Shown here: positions 1 to 6,532 of the stretch, in pieces
Layout: each line of letters starts with the position of its first letter
Position numbering within the stretch: the stretch's first letter is position 1
Notes under the pieces: generated by a model
What the model saw: the letters and a program-made list of their open reading frames with translations, nothing else
Databases searched by the model: none
Told to the model about the DNA's origin: nothing
Source of the DNA: a bacterium
GTDB taxonomy: Bacteria; Spirochaetota; Spirochaetia; JABEVK01
Assembly (NCBI GenBank): GCA_021781625.1
Contig: JAJXWL010000072.1
Coordinates: forward strand, 1-8,129
Length of the DNA stretch: 8,129 nucleotides
Reading direction: 5' to 3'
Made by a program: the position numbers and the translations under genes

Positions 1-1
1 G

Positions 2-1288
2 AGCCAAGGCTGTAGCACCTACATTCGACGCTACCTGATCAGTCATTTTAAAGAACCCATCGACATTGCCAGTACCAATTTCAGTGAACAAAGCGCGGTC
101 TTTGGGGGACGAGAAAACTTCTTTCGGGCCATGGACAACTTGGAATCTCAATATGCTCCCGAAGTGATTGGGGTGGCCACAACTTGCCTGGCCGAAACCA
201 TGGGAGAAGACCTCTCACAGTACCTGGCAGAATATCAACGGCTTGAGAAACAGAGTCGGCTTGTGACGGTCTCTACCCCCAGTTACAAGGGAACCCATTC
301 CGATGGCTTTCACCAAGCTGTGAAAGCACTCGTTCAAACTCTAGGAGAAAGTAACCAAACTCTAGGAGAAAGTAACAAGTCCCTGACAGAAGCAACTCCC
401 GAAGAGAGTAACCCTGAGGCGGCACCTGATGTCCTGATTTTTCCCGGTATGGCCTCGCCTGCTGATCTGCGCGGGTTAAAAGCCCTCGTCTCTGCCTTTG
501 GACGACAGTTGACCCTGATTCCAGATATTTCTACCACCTTGGACGGTGGCCAATGGAGCGATTATCAAAGCTTACCTTCTGGAGGAACTCCTCTAGCGGC
601 CCTTCGTCTTAGTTCCAAAGCTCACTATTGGCTTGAGCTTGGGGATGTTCTGGCGTTGGCCCCCTCCACCGCCGGGACTGTACTTGCGTCTCGAGGTGTG
701 AAAGGTGCGAGGTTAGGTTACCCCATAGGGATTCGAGCAACGGACCGCCTCGTAGAAACGCTGACAGAGCTGACGGGGAAAAAGATCCCCCCCGAACTTG
801 ACGAGCAAAGAAGCCGACTGGCGGACGCCTACGCCGATGCGCATAAAGTCCTCTCAGGTTTAACAGCGGCAGTCTATGGCGAAGAAGATTTGGTGGTTGG
901 TCTCGTCCACTTTCTTTCGGAAGTGGGGGTTCACGTCACCTTGGCCGCCAGCGGTGGGGCATCGGGCCACCTCGAGAAGGCCTTACAAGTGTGTTGTCCC
1001 GAACTCACCCCTTCACTCCGTGTGTTAGAGGACGCCGACTTCTTTGAACTAGAAGCAGAGGCCGAAACCATCCCCGACCTCTTGATCGGTTCCAGCAAAG
1101 GCTACTCGCTGTCTCGACGATGGAAGGTTCCCTTACTCCGGGTAGGCTTTCCACTTCACGACCGATTTGGTGGAGCACGAGTTCGGCTTTTCGGGTACGA
1201 GGGGACCTTAGAACTCTTTGATCGTCTGGTGAATACCGTTTTAGAACAACGGCAAACTGAGAATCCTGTTGGCTACACCTACTACTAA
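2..1288 (+). CDS. nifN: NifN, nitrogenase FeMo-cofactor scaffold subunit (5' partial)
   Basis: NifN pairs with NifE to form the cytoplasmic NifEN scaffold, on which NifB-co is matured into FeMo-co before transfer to NifDK. The frame is open from the window edge and gives 428 residues. The first ones, SQGCSTYIRRYL, hold the conserved Cys (fragment residue 4), so roughly 40 N-terminal residues lie outside the window. ATG 131 is internal and not the real start. Family blocks in order are VATTCLAETMGEDL (Cys about 62), TPSYKGTHSDGF, FPGMASPADLRGLK, DYQSLPSGGTPL, LEDADFFELE, LLIGSSKGYSLSR and LRVGFPLHDRFGG. The EGGTPL-like and GTHSDGF blocks, and nifB immediately after, favour NifN over the related NifK. 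A variable linker at about residues 110-137 contains an exact duplication of QTLGESN. The gene ends 23 bases before the nifB start. Family assignment is secure from sequence; the role is from the family. Confidence 0.95.
   Translation, partial: SQGCSTYIRRYLISHFKEPIDIASTNFSEQSAVFGGRENFFRAMDNLESQYAPEVIGVATTCLAETMGEDLSQYLAEYQRLEKQSRLVTVSTPSYKGTHSDGFHQAVKALVQTLGESNQTLGESNKSLTEATPEESNPEAAPDVLIFPGMASPADLRGLKALVSAFGRQLTLIPDISTTLDGGQWSDYQSLPSGGTPLAALRLSSKAHYWLELGDVLALAPSTAGTVLASRGVKGARLGYPIGIRATDRLVETLTELTGKKIPPELDEQRSRLADAYADAHKVLSGLTAAVYGEEDLVVGLVHFLSEVGVHVTLAASGGASGHLEKALQVCCPELTPSLRVLEDADFFELEAEAETIPDLLIGSSKGYSLSRRWKVPLLRVGFPLHDRFGGARVRLFGYEGTLELFDRLVNTVLEQRQTENPVGYTYY
335..376 (+). repeat. Perfect 21-bp tandem duplication inside nifN
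   Basis: Two identical 21-base units lie head to tail at 335-355 and 356-376, each beginning CAAACTCTAGG and ending AGTAAC. They are in frame and encode QTLGESN twice, followed by a degenerate third copy (KSLTEATPEESN). The repeat sits in a hydrophilic linker between the GTHSDGF block and the FPGMASPADLR block. No base differs between the units, which suggests a recent slippage or duplication event. Confidence 0.95.
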
Positions 1289-1298
1289 GAATGTTAAG

Positions 1299-1307
1299 AA
1301 AGGAAAA
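1299..1307 (+). promoter_or_regulatory. Ribosome binding site that decides the nifB start
   Basis: AAAGGAAAAG runs just ahead of ATG 1312 at normal spacing. The in-frame ATG at 1291 lies only two bases after the nifN stop, has no purine-rich site at the right distance, and would add seven residues (MLRKEKT) before the family-like start. ATG 1312 is therefore preferred. Confidence 0.7.
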
Positions 1308-1311
1308 GACC

Positions 1312-2652
1312 ATGAAACCTAACTTTGCCCAACACCCTTGTTTTGACCCCAAGGCTCGTCATACCACCGCTCGAATCCACCTCCCGGTAGCCCCCAGGTG
1401 CAACCTACAATGTCACTACTGCAACCGCTCCCACGATTGTCTTCATGAAAGCCGTCCAGGTGTTACGAGTGGAATCTTAACTCCTCAGGAAGCCCTTCAA
1501 TACTTAGCCACCATGTTGGAAAAGATTCCTCAAACCGCTGTGGTGGGGATTGCTGGCCCTGGAGACCCCCTAGCCAACCCAGAACAAACGCTTAAAACTT
1601 TAGAACTCGTCCGAAAGAATTTTCCCCAGCTGTTAACCTGCTTGGCCACGAACGGTCTGAATCTTGTGCCCTACTTGGATGAACTGGCCCGATTCCAAGT
1701 GTCGCATGTTACGGTAACGGTTAACGCTGTGCAGGCCAGCATAGGAGCCTCCTTATACGCCTGGATGCGTTACGATAAACGCACGCATTCCGGGGAAGAA
1801 GCCGCCTCGTATTTGTGGGCTCAGCAAAAGGCAGGAATCCTGGGACTCAAAGAACGGGGCATAACAGTCAAGGTCAATACACTGTATATCCCAGGCTATA
1901 ACGATACTCACATAGAAGAAGTTGCCAAGACCGTCGCAGAACTTGGTGCTGACGTTTTCAACTTAATTCCTCTTTATCCCGTACCAGGGACTCCCTTTGG
2001 GCAGTTGACTGAACCTGATAAAAGCGAACTAGCGCGAAGCCGGCAACAGTGTGCCCAATGGATTCCTCAAATGTCGCATTGTCAACGTTGCCGAGCTGAT
2101 GCGGCAGGTTTATTGGGCGAAGATCACCCCGAAATTGCTGCCACACTCAAAGCGGTTAGTGATTCAAAGCCCTCACCCCGTACCACAGATTGTGCGAGTT
2201 GCGGTTCTGCGACAAGTTGCAGTTCGACCAGTTCTGCTCCTTCCGTTTTAACCGTTACAGAAATTCGACCCCGCCGGGCAGCCGTCGGCACCATGGAAGG
2301 AGCCTTGGTCAACCTTCATTTGGGCCAAGCCTCTGAGTTTGCCATATATCGCGAGTCAGAGGCTGGTTGGATTCTCGAAGGCCTACGAACGTCACCACCT
2401 ACAGGAGGCGGAGACCAACGGTGGAAAGCCCTGGCAGAAACTTTACTTGACTGTGACGCCGTATTTGTCTCGGGTGCGGGGGAGCGCCCCCAACAAGTCT
2501 TAGCAGAGGCGGGTTTAAGCGTCTGGAGCGTGGAAGGTTTGATCGAAGACATTCTCGACGCTTGGATGGAAAACCGACTTTCGGTGCACTACAAGACCAT
2601 AAGCCATGCGTGTGGCGAAGGCTGTCGAGGTAGTGGTGTGGGTTGTGGCTGA
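1312..2652 (+). CDS. nifB: NifB, radical SAM FeMo-cofactor core synthase with C-terminal NifX-like domain
   Basis: NifB fuses two [4Fe-4S] units and inserts a carbide from S-adenosylmethionine to make NifB-co, the 8Fe core of FeMo-co. From ATG 1312 it has 446 residues. The radical SAM motif is C30-NLQ-C34-HY-C37, followed by RSHDC43 and ESRPGVTS. The SAM-contact block GPGDPLANP lies at 82-90, and HC257QRC260RADAAGLLGED is the NifB-specific C-terminal Cys pair of the catalytic domain. After a Ser/Cys-rich linker (about 285-312), residues 313-425 resemble the NifX/NafY cofactor-binding family. The linker has C294, C297 and C303, and the extreme C-terminus has C434, C438 and C445. In C. pasteurianum nifN and nifB are fused, whereas here they are separate genes 23 bases apart. 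NifX-domain fusion is common in bacterial NifB. The start rests on the AGGAAAAG site. Confidence 0.97.
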   Translation: MKPNFAQHPCFDPKARHTTARIHLPVAPRCNLQCHYCNRSHDCLHESRPGVTSGILTPQEALQYLATMLEKIPQTAVVGIAGPGDPLANPEQTLKTLELVRKNFPQLLTCLATNGLNLVPYLDELARFQVSHVTVTVNAVQASIGASLYAWMRYDKRTHSGEEAASYLWAQQKAGILGLKERGITVKVNTLYIPGYNDTHIEEVAKTVAELGADVFNLIPLYPVPGTPFGQLTEPDKSELARSRQQCAQWIPQMSHCQRCRADAAGLLGEDHPEIAATLKAVSDSKPSPRTTDCASCGSATSCSSTSSAPSVLTVTEIRPRRAAVGTMEGALVNLHLGQASEFAIYRESEAGWILEGLRTSPPTGGGDQRWKALAETLLDCDAVFVSGAGERPQQVLAEAGLSVWSVEGLIEDILDAWMENRLSVHYKTISHACGEGCRGSGVGCG

Positions 2653-2688
2653 TCATCAATTTCGAAAGAGAAACCTAAGGAGGATAAT

Positions 2689-2994
2689 ATGCAAAAACCC
2701 GACAAACATCTTTTTGTTTGCGCGTCATTTCGTTTCCAAGGAACTCCCCAGGGAGTGTGCCAAAAAAAAGGGGCAGGTAACCTTTTGGCGTACCTTGAAA
2801 CAGAACTTTCTGACCGCGGCTTGGACGTTGCGGTCACCAGCACAGGCTGTCTTAAAGCGTGTGACAGAGGCCCCATTATGGTGGTCTACCCCGAGAATAC
2901 TTGGTATGGAGGTGTCGAATCTGAAGAGGCCGTCGATGAAATCCTGGACGCCTTAGAATCGGGAATTCCTGCCACCAAGTACCTTCTCAAATAA
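2689..2994 (+). CDS. Thioredoxin-like [2Fe-2S] ferredoxin next to nifB
   Basis: A 101-residue soluble electron carrier of the thioredoxin-like [2Fe-2S] ferredoxin family, to which the C. pasteurianum 2Fe-2S ferredoxin and Azotobacter Shethna protein I belong. The four expected cluster cysteines are visible: C11 (HLFVCAS), C24 (GVCQKK), and C54 with C58 (TGCLKAC). The family block DRGPIMVVYPENTWYGGV follows at about 59-76. The extra non-ligand Cys that I recall at position 14 of the Clostridium protein is Phe here. A strong site, TAAGGAGGAT, ends a few bases before ATG 2689. The gene starts 36 bases after nifB and probably shares its transcript. A role as electron donor for nitrogenase or for NifB is inferred from position; members of this family are known to associate with nitrogenase proteins. 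Confidence 0.9.
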   Translation: MQKPDKHLFVCASFRFQGTPQGVCQKKGAGNLLAYLETELSDRGLDVAVTSTGCLKACDRGPIMVVYPENTWYGGVESEEAVDEILDALESGIPATKYLLK

Positions 2995-3015
2995 GAAAGA
3001 CGTAAAAACACAATT

Positions 3016-3024
3016 AAAAAGGAT
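3016..3024 (+). promoter_or_regulatory. Ribosome binding site that decides the modA start
   Basis: AAAAAGGATGAT overlaps the in-frame ATG at 3023 and lies about 8 bases before ATG 3032. The site can only serve 3032, which gives MKAISLALFLF, a normal signal-peptide beginning. The upstream ATG would add just MIK and has no site of its own. Confidence 0.7.
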
Positions 3025-3031
3025 GATCAAA

Positions 3032-3799
3032 ATGAAAGCGATTTCCCTAGCTCTTTTTCTCTTTGTCAGTACACTTGGACTTTCTGCGCTAACCACGGCC
3101 CCTGTTCGCCTTGCAGCCGCAGCCAATTTAGCCTCAATTGCCCAACCCTTAGAACAAGCTTTTCAAAAGGCCTACCCCCAAGATGTCGCCGAGTTCACCT
3201 TTGGTTCTTCGGGAGCTCTGGTGGCTCAAATTGAAAATGGAGCACCGTTTGATATTTTTCTTTCAGCAGATATGGGGTTTGCACAAAAGCTTGCCCAAGC
3301 GGGTTTTGCTTCCAGCGAAGTTAAGCCCTATGCATTAGGAAAACTTGTTCTTTTTTCAACCAAGCATCTGAATCTCGCGAGGGGCTTAAACGTTTTAACA
3401 AGCGCTCAGGTTAACCAGATCGCCAACTGCAATCCCCAGTTAGCCCCCTATGGCAAAGCCGCAGAACAAGCGTTGCAAGCCCTGGGTTTATGGGAAAGTT
3501 TGCAAGCCAAGATTGTCACGGCGCAAGATATAGCCCAGGCCCTCCAGTTCACTTTGGAGGGGACCGACGCAGGGTTTGTCAACTTGTCAGCACTTTTGAC
3601 ACCTCAAATGTCGGCTAAGTATCAGCAGGGCCGAGACTGGGTCATGGTCGACCCGCACTTATACCAGCCCATCCAACAAGGTTTTGTGGAAGTGAAAGGG
3701 CATTCCTCGTCCCCTGCTGTGGCTGACTTTGAAAAATTCTTATTTTCCTCCCAAGCCCAAAAGGTCTTTGTCCAGTTTGGCTATGGGATACCTCAGTAA
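3032..3799 (+). CDS. modA: ModA, molybdate ABC transporter substrate-binding protein
   Basis: ModA captures molybdate (often also tungstate) outside the membrane and delivers it to ModB. The preferred ATG at 3032 gives 255 residues. An N-terminal signal sequence covers about residues 1-23 (MKAISLALFLFVSTLGLSAL), with cleavage probably near the Ala residues around 20-23. Family landmarks are LAAAANLASIAQPLEQAF, GSSGALVAQIENGAPFDIFLSAD (oxyanion-binding Ser and the PFDIFLSAD block, about 58-80), NPQLAPYGKAAEQAL (about 134-148) and DAGFVNLSALL. Two oddities stand out. There is no Cys after the signal sequence, so no lipoprotein anchor is apparent, although binding proteins of Gram-positive bacteria usually have one. 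Asn also sits where E. coli ModA has a ligand Tyr. The gene is 37 bases after the ferredoxin and 33 before modB, which fits one operon. Its position in a nif cluster indicates a role in feeding FeMo-co synthesis. Confidence 0.92.
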   Translation: MKAISLALFLFVSTLGLSALTTAPVRLAAAANLASIAQPLEQAFQKAYPQDVAEFTFGSSGALVAQIENGAPFDIFLSADMGFAQKLAQAGFASSEVKPYALGKLVLFSTKHLNLARGLNVLTSAQVNQIANCNPQLAPYGKAAEQALQALGLWESLQAKIVTAQDIAQALQFTLEGTDAGFVNLSALLTPQMSAKYQQGRDWVMVDPHLYQPIQQGFVEVKGHSSSPAVADFEKFLFSSQAQKVFVQFGYGIPQ

Positions 3800-3832
3800 T
3801 TCCCTTAGGAACCTGAGTCTTAAGGTGCCGGA

Positions 3833-4498
3833 ATGAGCTTTGACCCCGTCCCGTTCTGGGTTTCTTTTCAACTCGGCCTTTGGACCACTTTGCTCCTTTT
3901 TCCGTTCAGCTTGCTCCTAGCCTGGGGCTTAGCCAGAACGAAAGCCAAGTGGTTAACCTGGGTCGAACCGATCTTCTCCCTGCCCCTGGTGGTGTCACCG
4001 ACAGTCCTGGGGTTTTATTTGTTAATTTTTTTATCTCCCTCGCACCCCTTGGGGCACTTTCTCTTAACCACCTGGGGACTCCGAATGGTATTTTCTTTTC
4101 CGGGAATGGTATTTGCCAGTTGTATTGCAGGGCTTCCCTTTTTTTTAGCGCCTTTAAGGGCAGCTTTTACCGCACTCCCGGATTCGTTATGGGAAGCGTC
4201 TGCGACGCTGGGAAAAGGCAAACTTGAAACTTTAGTTCGCGTCATACTACCTAATGTCAAGCCGTCCCTACTTGCAGGCTGTGTCAGCACATTTTCTCAT
4301 ACGTTGGGGGAATTTGGCGTTGTTCTGATGGTGGGGGGCAGTATCCCCGGTGTGACCAAAGTGGTTTCGATCGCGATCTTTGAACAGGTAGAAGCCCTCA
4401 ACTTTTCGGGGGCACAAATCTACTCGTTGGTTTTAGTCGTGTTGGGTTACATGGGAGTCTACCTCGTCAATCGCGCCGGCAGGAAAAAAACTCCATGA
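3833..4498 (+). CDS. modB: ModB, molybdate ABC transporter permease
   Basis: ModB is the integral membrane subunit that forms the molybdate channel as a homodimer. It has 221 residues, the normal length. Hydrophobic stretches at about 11-33, 46-67, 85-107, 147-168 and 192-212 fit five membrane segments. The cytoplasmic coupling loop that contacts ModC is visible as EASATLGKGKLETLVRVILP (about 121-140, with E121, G127 and the terminal LP). The block HTLGEFGVVLMVGGSIPG (about 156-173) is typical of ModB and sulfate CysT/CysW permeases; the neighbouring modA and modC point to molybdate. The start has AAGGTG five bases upstream. The stop codon overlaps the modC start in ATGA (4495-4498), so translation of the two is probably coupled. 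Confidence 0.95.
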   Translation: MSFDPVPFWVSFQLGLWTTLLLFPFSLLLAWGLARTKAKWLTWVEPIFSLPLVVSPTVLGFYLLIFLSPSHPLGHFLLTTWGLRMVFSFPGMVFASCIAGLPFFLAPLRAAFTALPDSLWEASATLGKGKLETLVRVILPNVKPSLLAGCVSTFSHTLGEFGVVLMVGGSIPGVTKVVSIAIFEQVEALNFSGAQIYSLVLVVLGYMGVYLVNRAGRKKTP

Positions 4499-5151
4499 TC
4501 CATTTTGCCTTTACCAAAACCCTCACAACGTCTGACCAAGTTAGCACTATTCCTCGTTTTCAACTGGAAGTCGAGTTCGTTCTAAGACGGGGAATTTTCT
4601 TAGGAGTAAGCGGCGCTTCGGGGGCAGGGAAATCTACCCTTTTACGACTTCTCGCTGGTTTGAGCCAAGCTGACAGCGGTTTTATGCTGTGCGACCAAGA
4701 CGTGTGGTTTGATTCTTCAAGACGCTTACACCGTTCCCCGCAAAAACGGTCCCTTGGTTTTGTCTTTCAAGACTTAGCACTTTTTCCGCACTGGACAGCC
4801 AAAAAAAATCTTTTATACGCGCAGAATAATCCTGAACGCGCTCAAGACCTCTTGAAGCTCATGAAGCTCGATCAGCATGCCGATTCCTTTCCCCACCAGC
4901 TCTCCGGTGGGCAAAAACAGCGCATTGCTTTAGCTCGTGCTCTGATGCGTCAACCTGAACTTCTCTTACTGGATGAACCCTTCTCGGCCTTAGATGAAGA
5001 ATTGAGAAATGAGTTAGGGACAGAGTTACGCCAACTTCAAAACCGTTTGGGGTTCAGTGTCGTGATGGTCACACATAGCCGACAAGAAATCTCAAATTGG
5101 TGTGATGAAACACTTTTTTTGGACCAAGGAAAATTTCATTCCGCTTTCTAA
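4495..5151 (+). CDS. modC: ModC, molybdate ABC transporter ATP-binding protein, short form
   Basis: ModC is the cytoplasmic ATPase that drives ModB. Its 218 residues carry all nucleotide-binding motifs: Walker A GASGAGKST (about 40-48), Q-loop Q92 in FQDLALFPHWT, signature LSGGQ (136-140), Walker B LLLLDEP (156-162) and switch His194 in VTHS. E. coli-type ModC is about 350 residues and ends in a molybdate-binding TOBE/MOP domain. This protein stops right after the ATPase domain, so that regulatory part is missing. The stop is a plain TAA, followed by noncoding sequence with no recognisable TOBE remnant, so the short form looks natural. ATGA overlap with modB indicates a strict modBC unit. It could serve a related oxyanion such as tungstate, but the nif context favours molybdate. 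Confidence 0.93.
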   Translation: MIHFAFTKTLTTSDQVSTIPRFQLEVEFVLRRGIFLGVSGASGAGKSTLLRLLAGLSQADSGFMLCDQDVWFDSSRRLHRSPQKRSLGFVFQDLALFPHWTAKKNLLYAQNNPERAQDLLKLMKLDQHADSFPHQLSGGQKQRIALARALMRQPELLLLDEPFSALDEELRNELGTELRQLQNRLGFSVVMVTHSRQEISNWCDETLFLDQGKFHSAF

Positions 5152-5161
5152 ATTACGTCTT

Positions 5162-5179
5162 AGTACTTTCTGAAGTACT
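5162..5179 (+). promoter_or_regulatory. Perfect 7-bp inverted repeat upstream of the nifH promoter
   Basis: AGTACTT - TCTG - AAGTACT is a perfect dyad with 7-base arms. Its centre is about 115 bases upstream of the transcript start predicted from the sigma-54 promoter, a usual distance for an enhancer bound by a sigma-54 activator. It also lies 10 bases after the modC stop and is followed by TTTT, so a weak intrinsic terminator of the mod operon is the main alternative. The stem has only two GC pairs per arm, which makes a good terminator less likely. Which role applies cannot be told from sequence alone. Confidence 0.45.
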
Positions 5180-5259
5180 TTTCACACTTTTGTTCTTTTT
5201 AGCTTGTCACTTTAGACCACAACTGACTTCTTCGCCCTTCCAACAGTCCTTTCAGACTT

Positions 5260-5276
5260 TGGCACGCTTTCTGCAA
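5260..5276 (+). promoter_or_regulatory. Sigma-54 (RpoN) -24/-12 promoter of nifH
   Basis: TGGCACGCTTTCTGCAA matches the sigma-54 consensus TGGCAC-N5-TTGCA at all but one position. The invariant GG (5261-5262) and GC (5273-5274) are separated by exactly ten bases. Taking the GC as -13/-12 places the transcript start near 5286, about 30 bases before the nifH ATG. Sigma-54 promoters need an ATP-driven activator such as NifA, so nifH-I1-I2-D is expected to be tightly controlled by nitrogen status. No activator gene is in the window. Confidence 0.9.
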
Positions 5277-5288
5277 TAGGGAAGATAA

Positions 5289-6140
<852 letters not shown>

Positions 6141-6157
6141 ACCCCAGGAGAACAATT

Positions 6158-6532
6158 ATGTTGATGATTAAATCCATCGTAAGACCAGAAAAAACAGATG
6201 ACGTCTTAGCCGCCCTCATGGAAGCCGGTTTTCCTGGCGTCACCAAGATTCCCGTCGTCGGTCGTGGCAAACAACGAGGAATCAAAATCGGTGAAGTCAC
6301 GTACGACGAAATTCCCAAAGAAATGCTGATCACGGTAGTGCCAGATAGCGACAAAGACTACGTCATTAAAACCGTACTCAAAGCCGCTAGAACTGGAGAA
6401 AAAGGTTCCTTCGGTGATGGAAAAATTTTTGTTCTTCCTGTCGAAGAGGTTTGGACAGTTTCTTCAGGTCAGAAAGAAGTTGAAACCTTAGCCAGCGCAG
6501 GCCCAAGAGTGGAAGAAGAGGTCCCCGTATGA
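6158..6532 (+). CDS. nifI1: NifI1, PII-like regulator of nitrogenase activity
   Basis: NifI1 and NifI2 form a complex that binds NifDK and blocks NifH docking when 2-oxoglutarate is low, that is, when ammonium is plentiful; this is established for methanogens. The 124-residue protein has the PII fold landmarks: the first strand MIKSIVRPEK, VVGRGKQRGIKIGEVTYD leading into the T-loop, and the signature GDGKIFVLPVEEVWTVSSGQ (about 87-106). The Tyr that GlnD uridylylates in GlnB-type PII is not in its usual setting. The C-terminal tail is Glu/Val-rich (about 107-124) and makes the protein somewhat longer than the roughly 105-110 residues I recall for NifI1. CAGGAG lies seven bases before ATG 6158. 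The last codons overlap nifI2 by four bases (ATGA), which fits equal production of the two partners. Confidence 0.96.
   Translation: MLMIKSIVRPEKTDDVLAALMEAGFPGVTKIPVVGRGKQRGIKIGEVTYDEIPKEMLITVVPDSDKDYVIKTVLKAARTGEKGSFGDGKIFVLPVEEVWTVSSGQKEVETLASAGPRVEEEVPV

Noticed and set aside
1291..1311. Alternative upstream ATG for nifB
   Set aside because: It has no ribosome site at a workable distance and adds a non-conserved MLRKEKT. ATG 1312 has an AGGAAAAG site.
2606..2956. 116-codon + strand frame spanning the nifB end and the ferredoxin
   Set aside because: It is out of frame with two well-supported genes, covers both, and has a composition unlike a real protein.
5100..5113. GTGT-GATGAA-ACAC dyad near the end of modC
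   Set aside because: Four-base arms within coding sequence are expected by chance, and the site matches no activator motif I know.
5162..5184. Strong intrinsic terminator after modC
   Set aside because: The hairpin is perfect, but it has only two GC pairs in seven and the T-run is broken (TTTTCAC). It is kept as a regulatory dyad with termination as an alternative.
5205..5221. TGT-N11-ACA resembling a NifA binding site upstream of nifH
   Set aside because: The classic NifA site is TGT-N10-ACA; here the spacing is eleven. It also lies only about 45 bases upstream of the -24 element, too close for a usual enhancer, and such a short motif occurs by chance.
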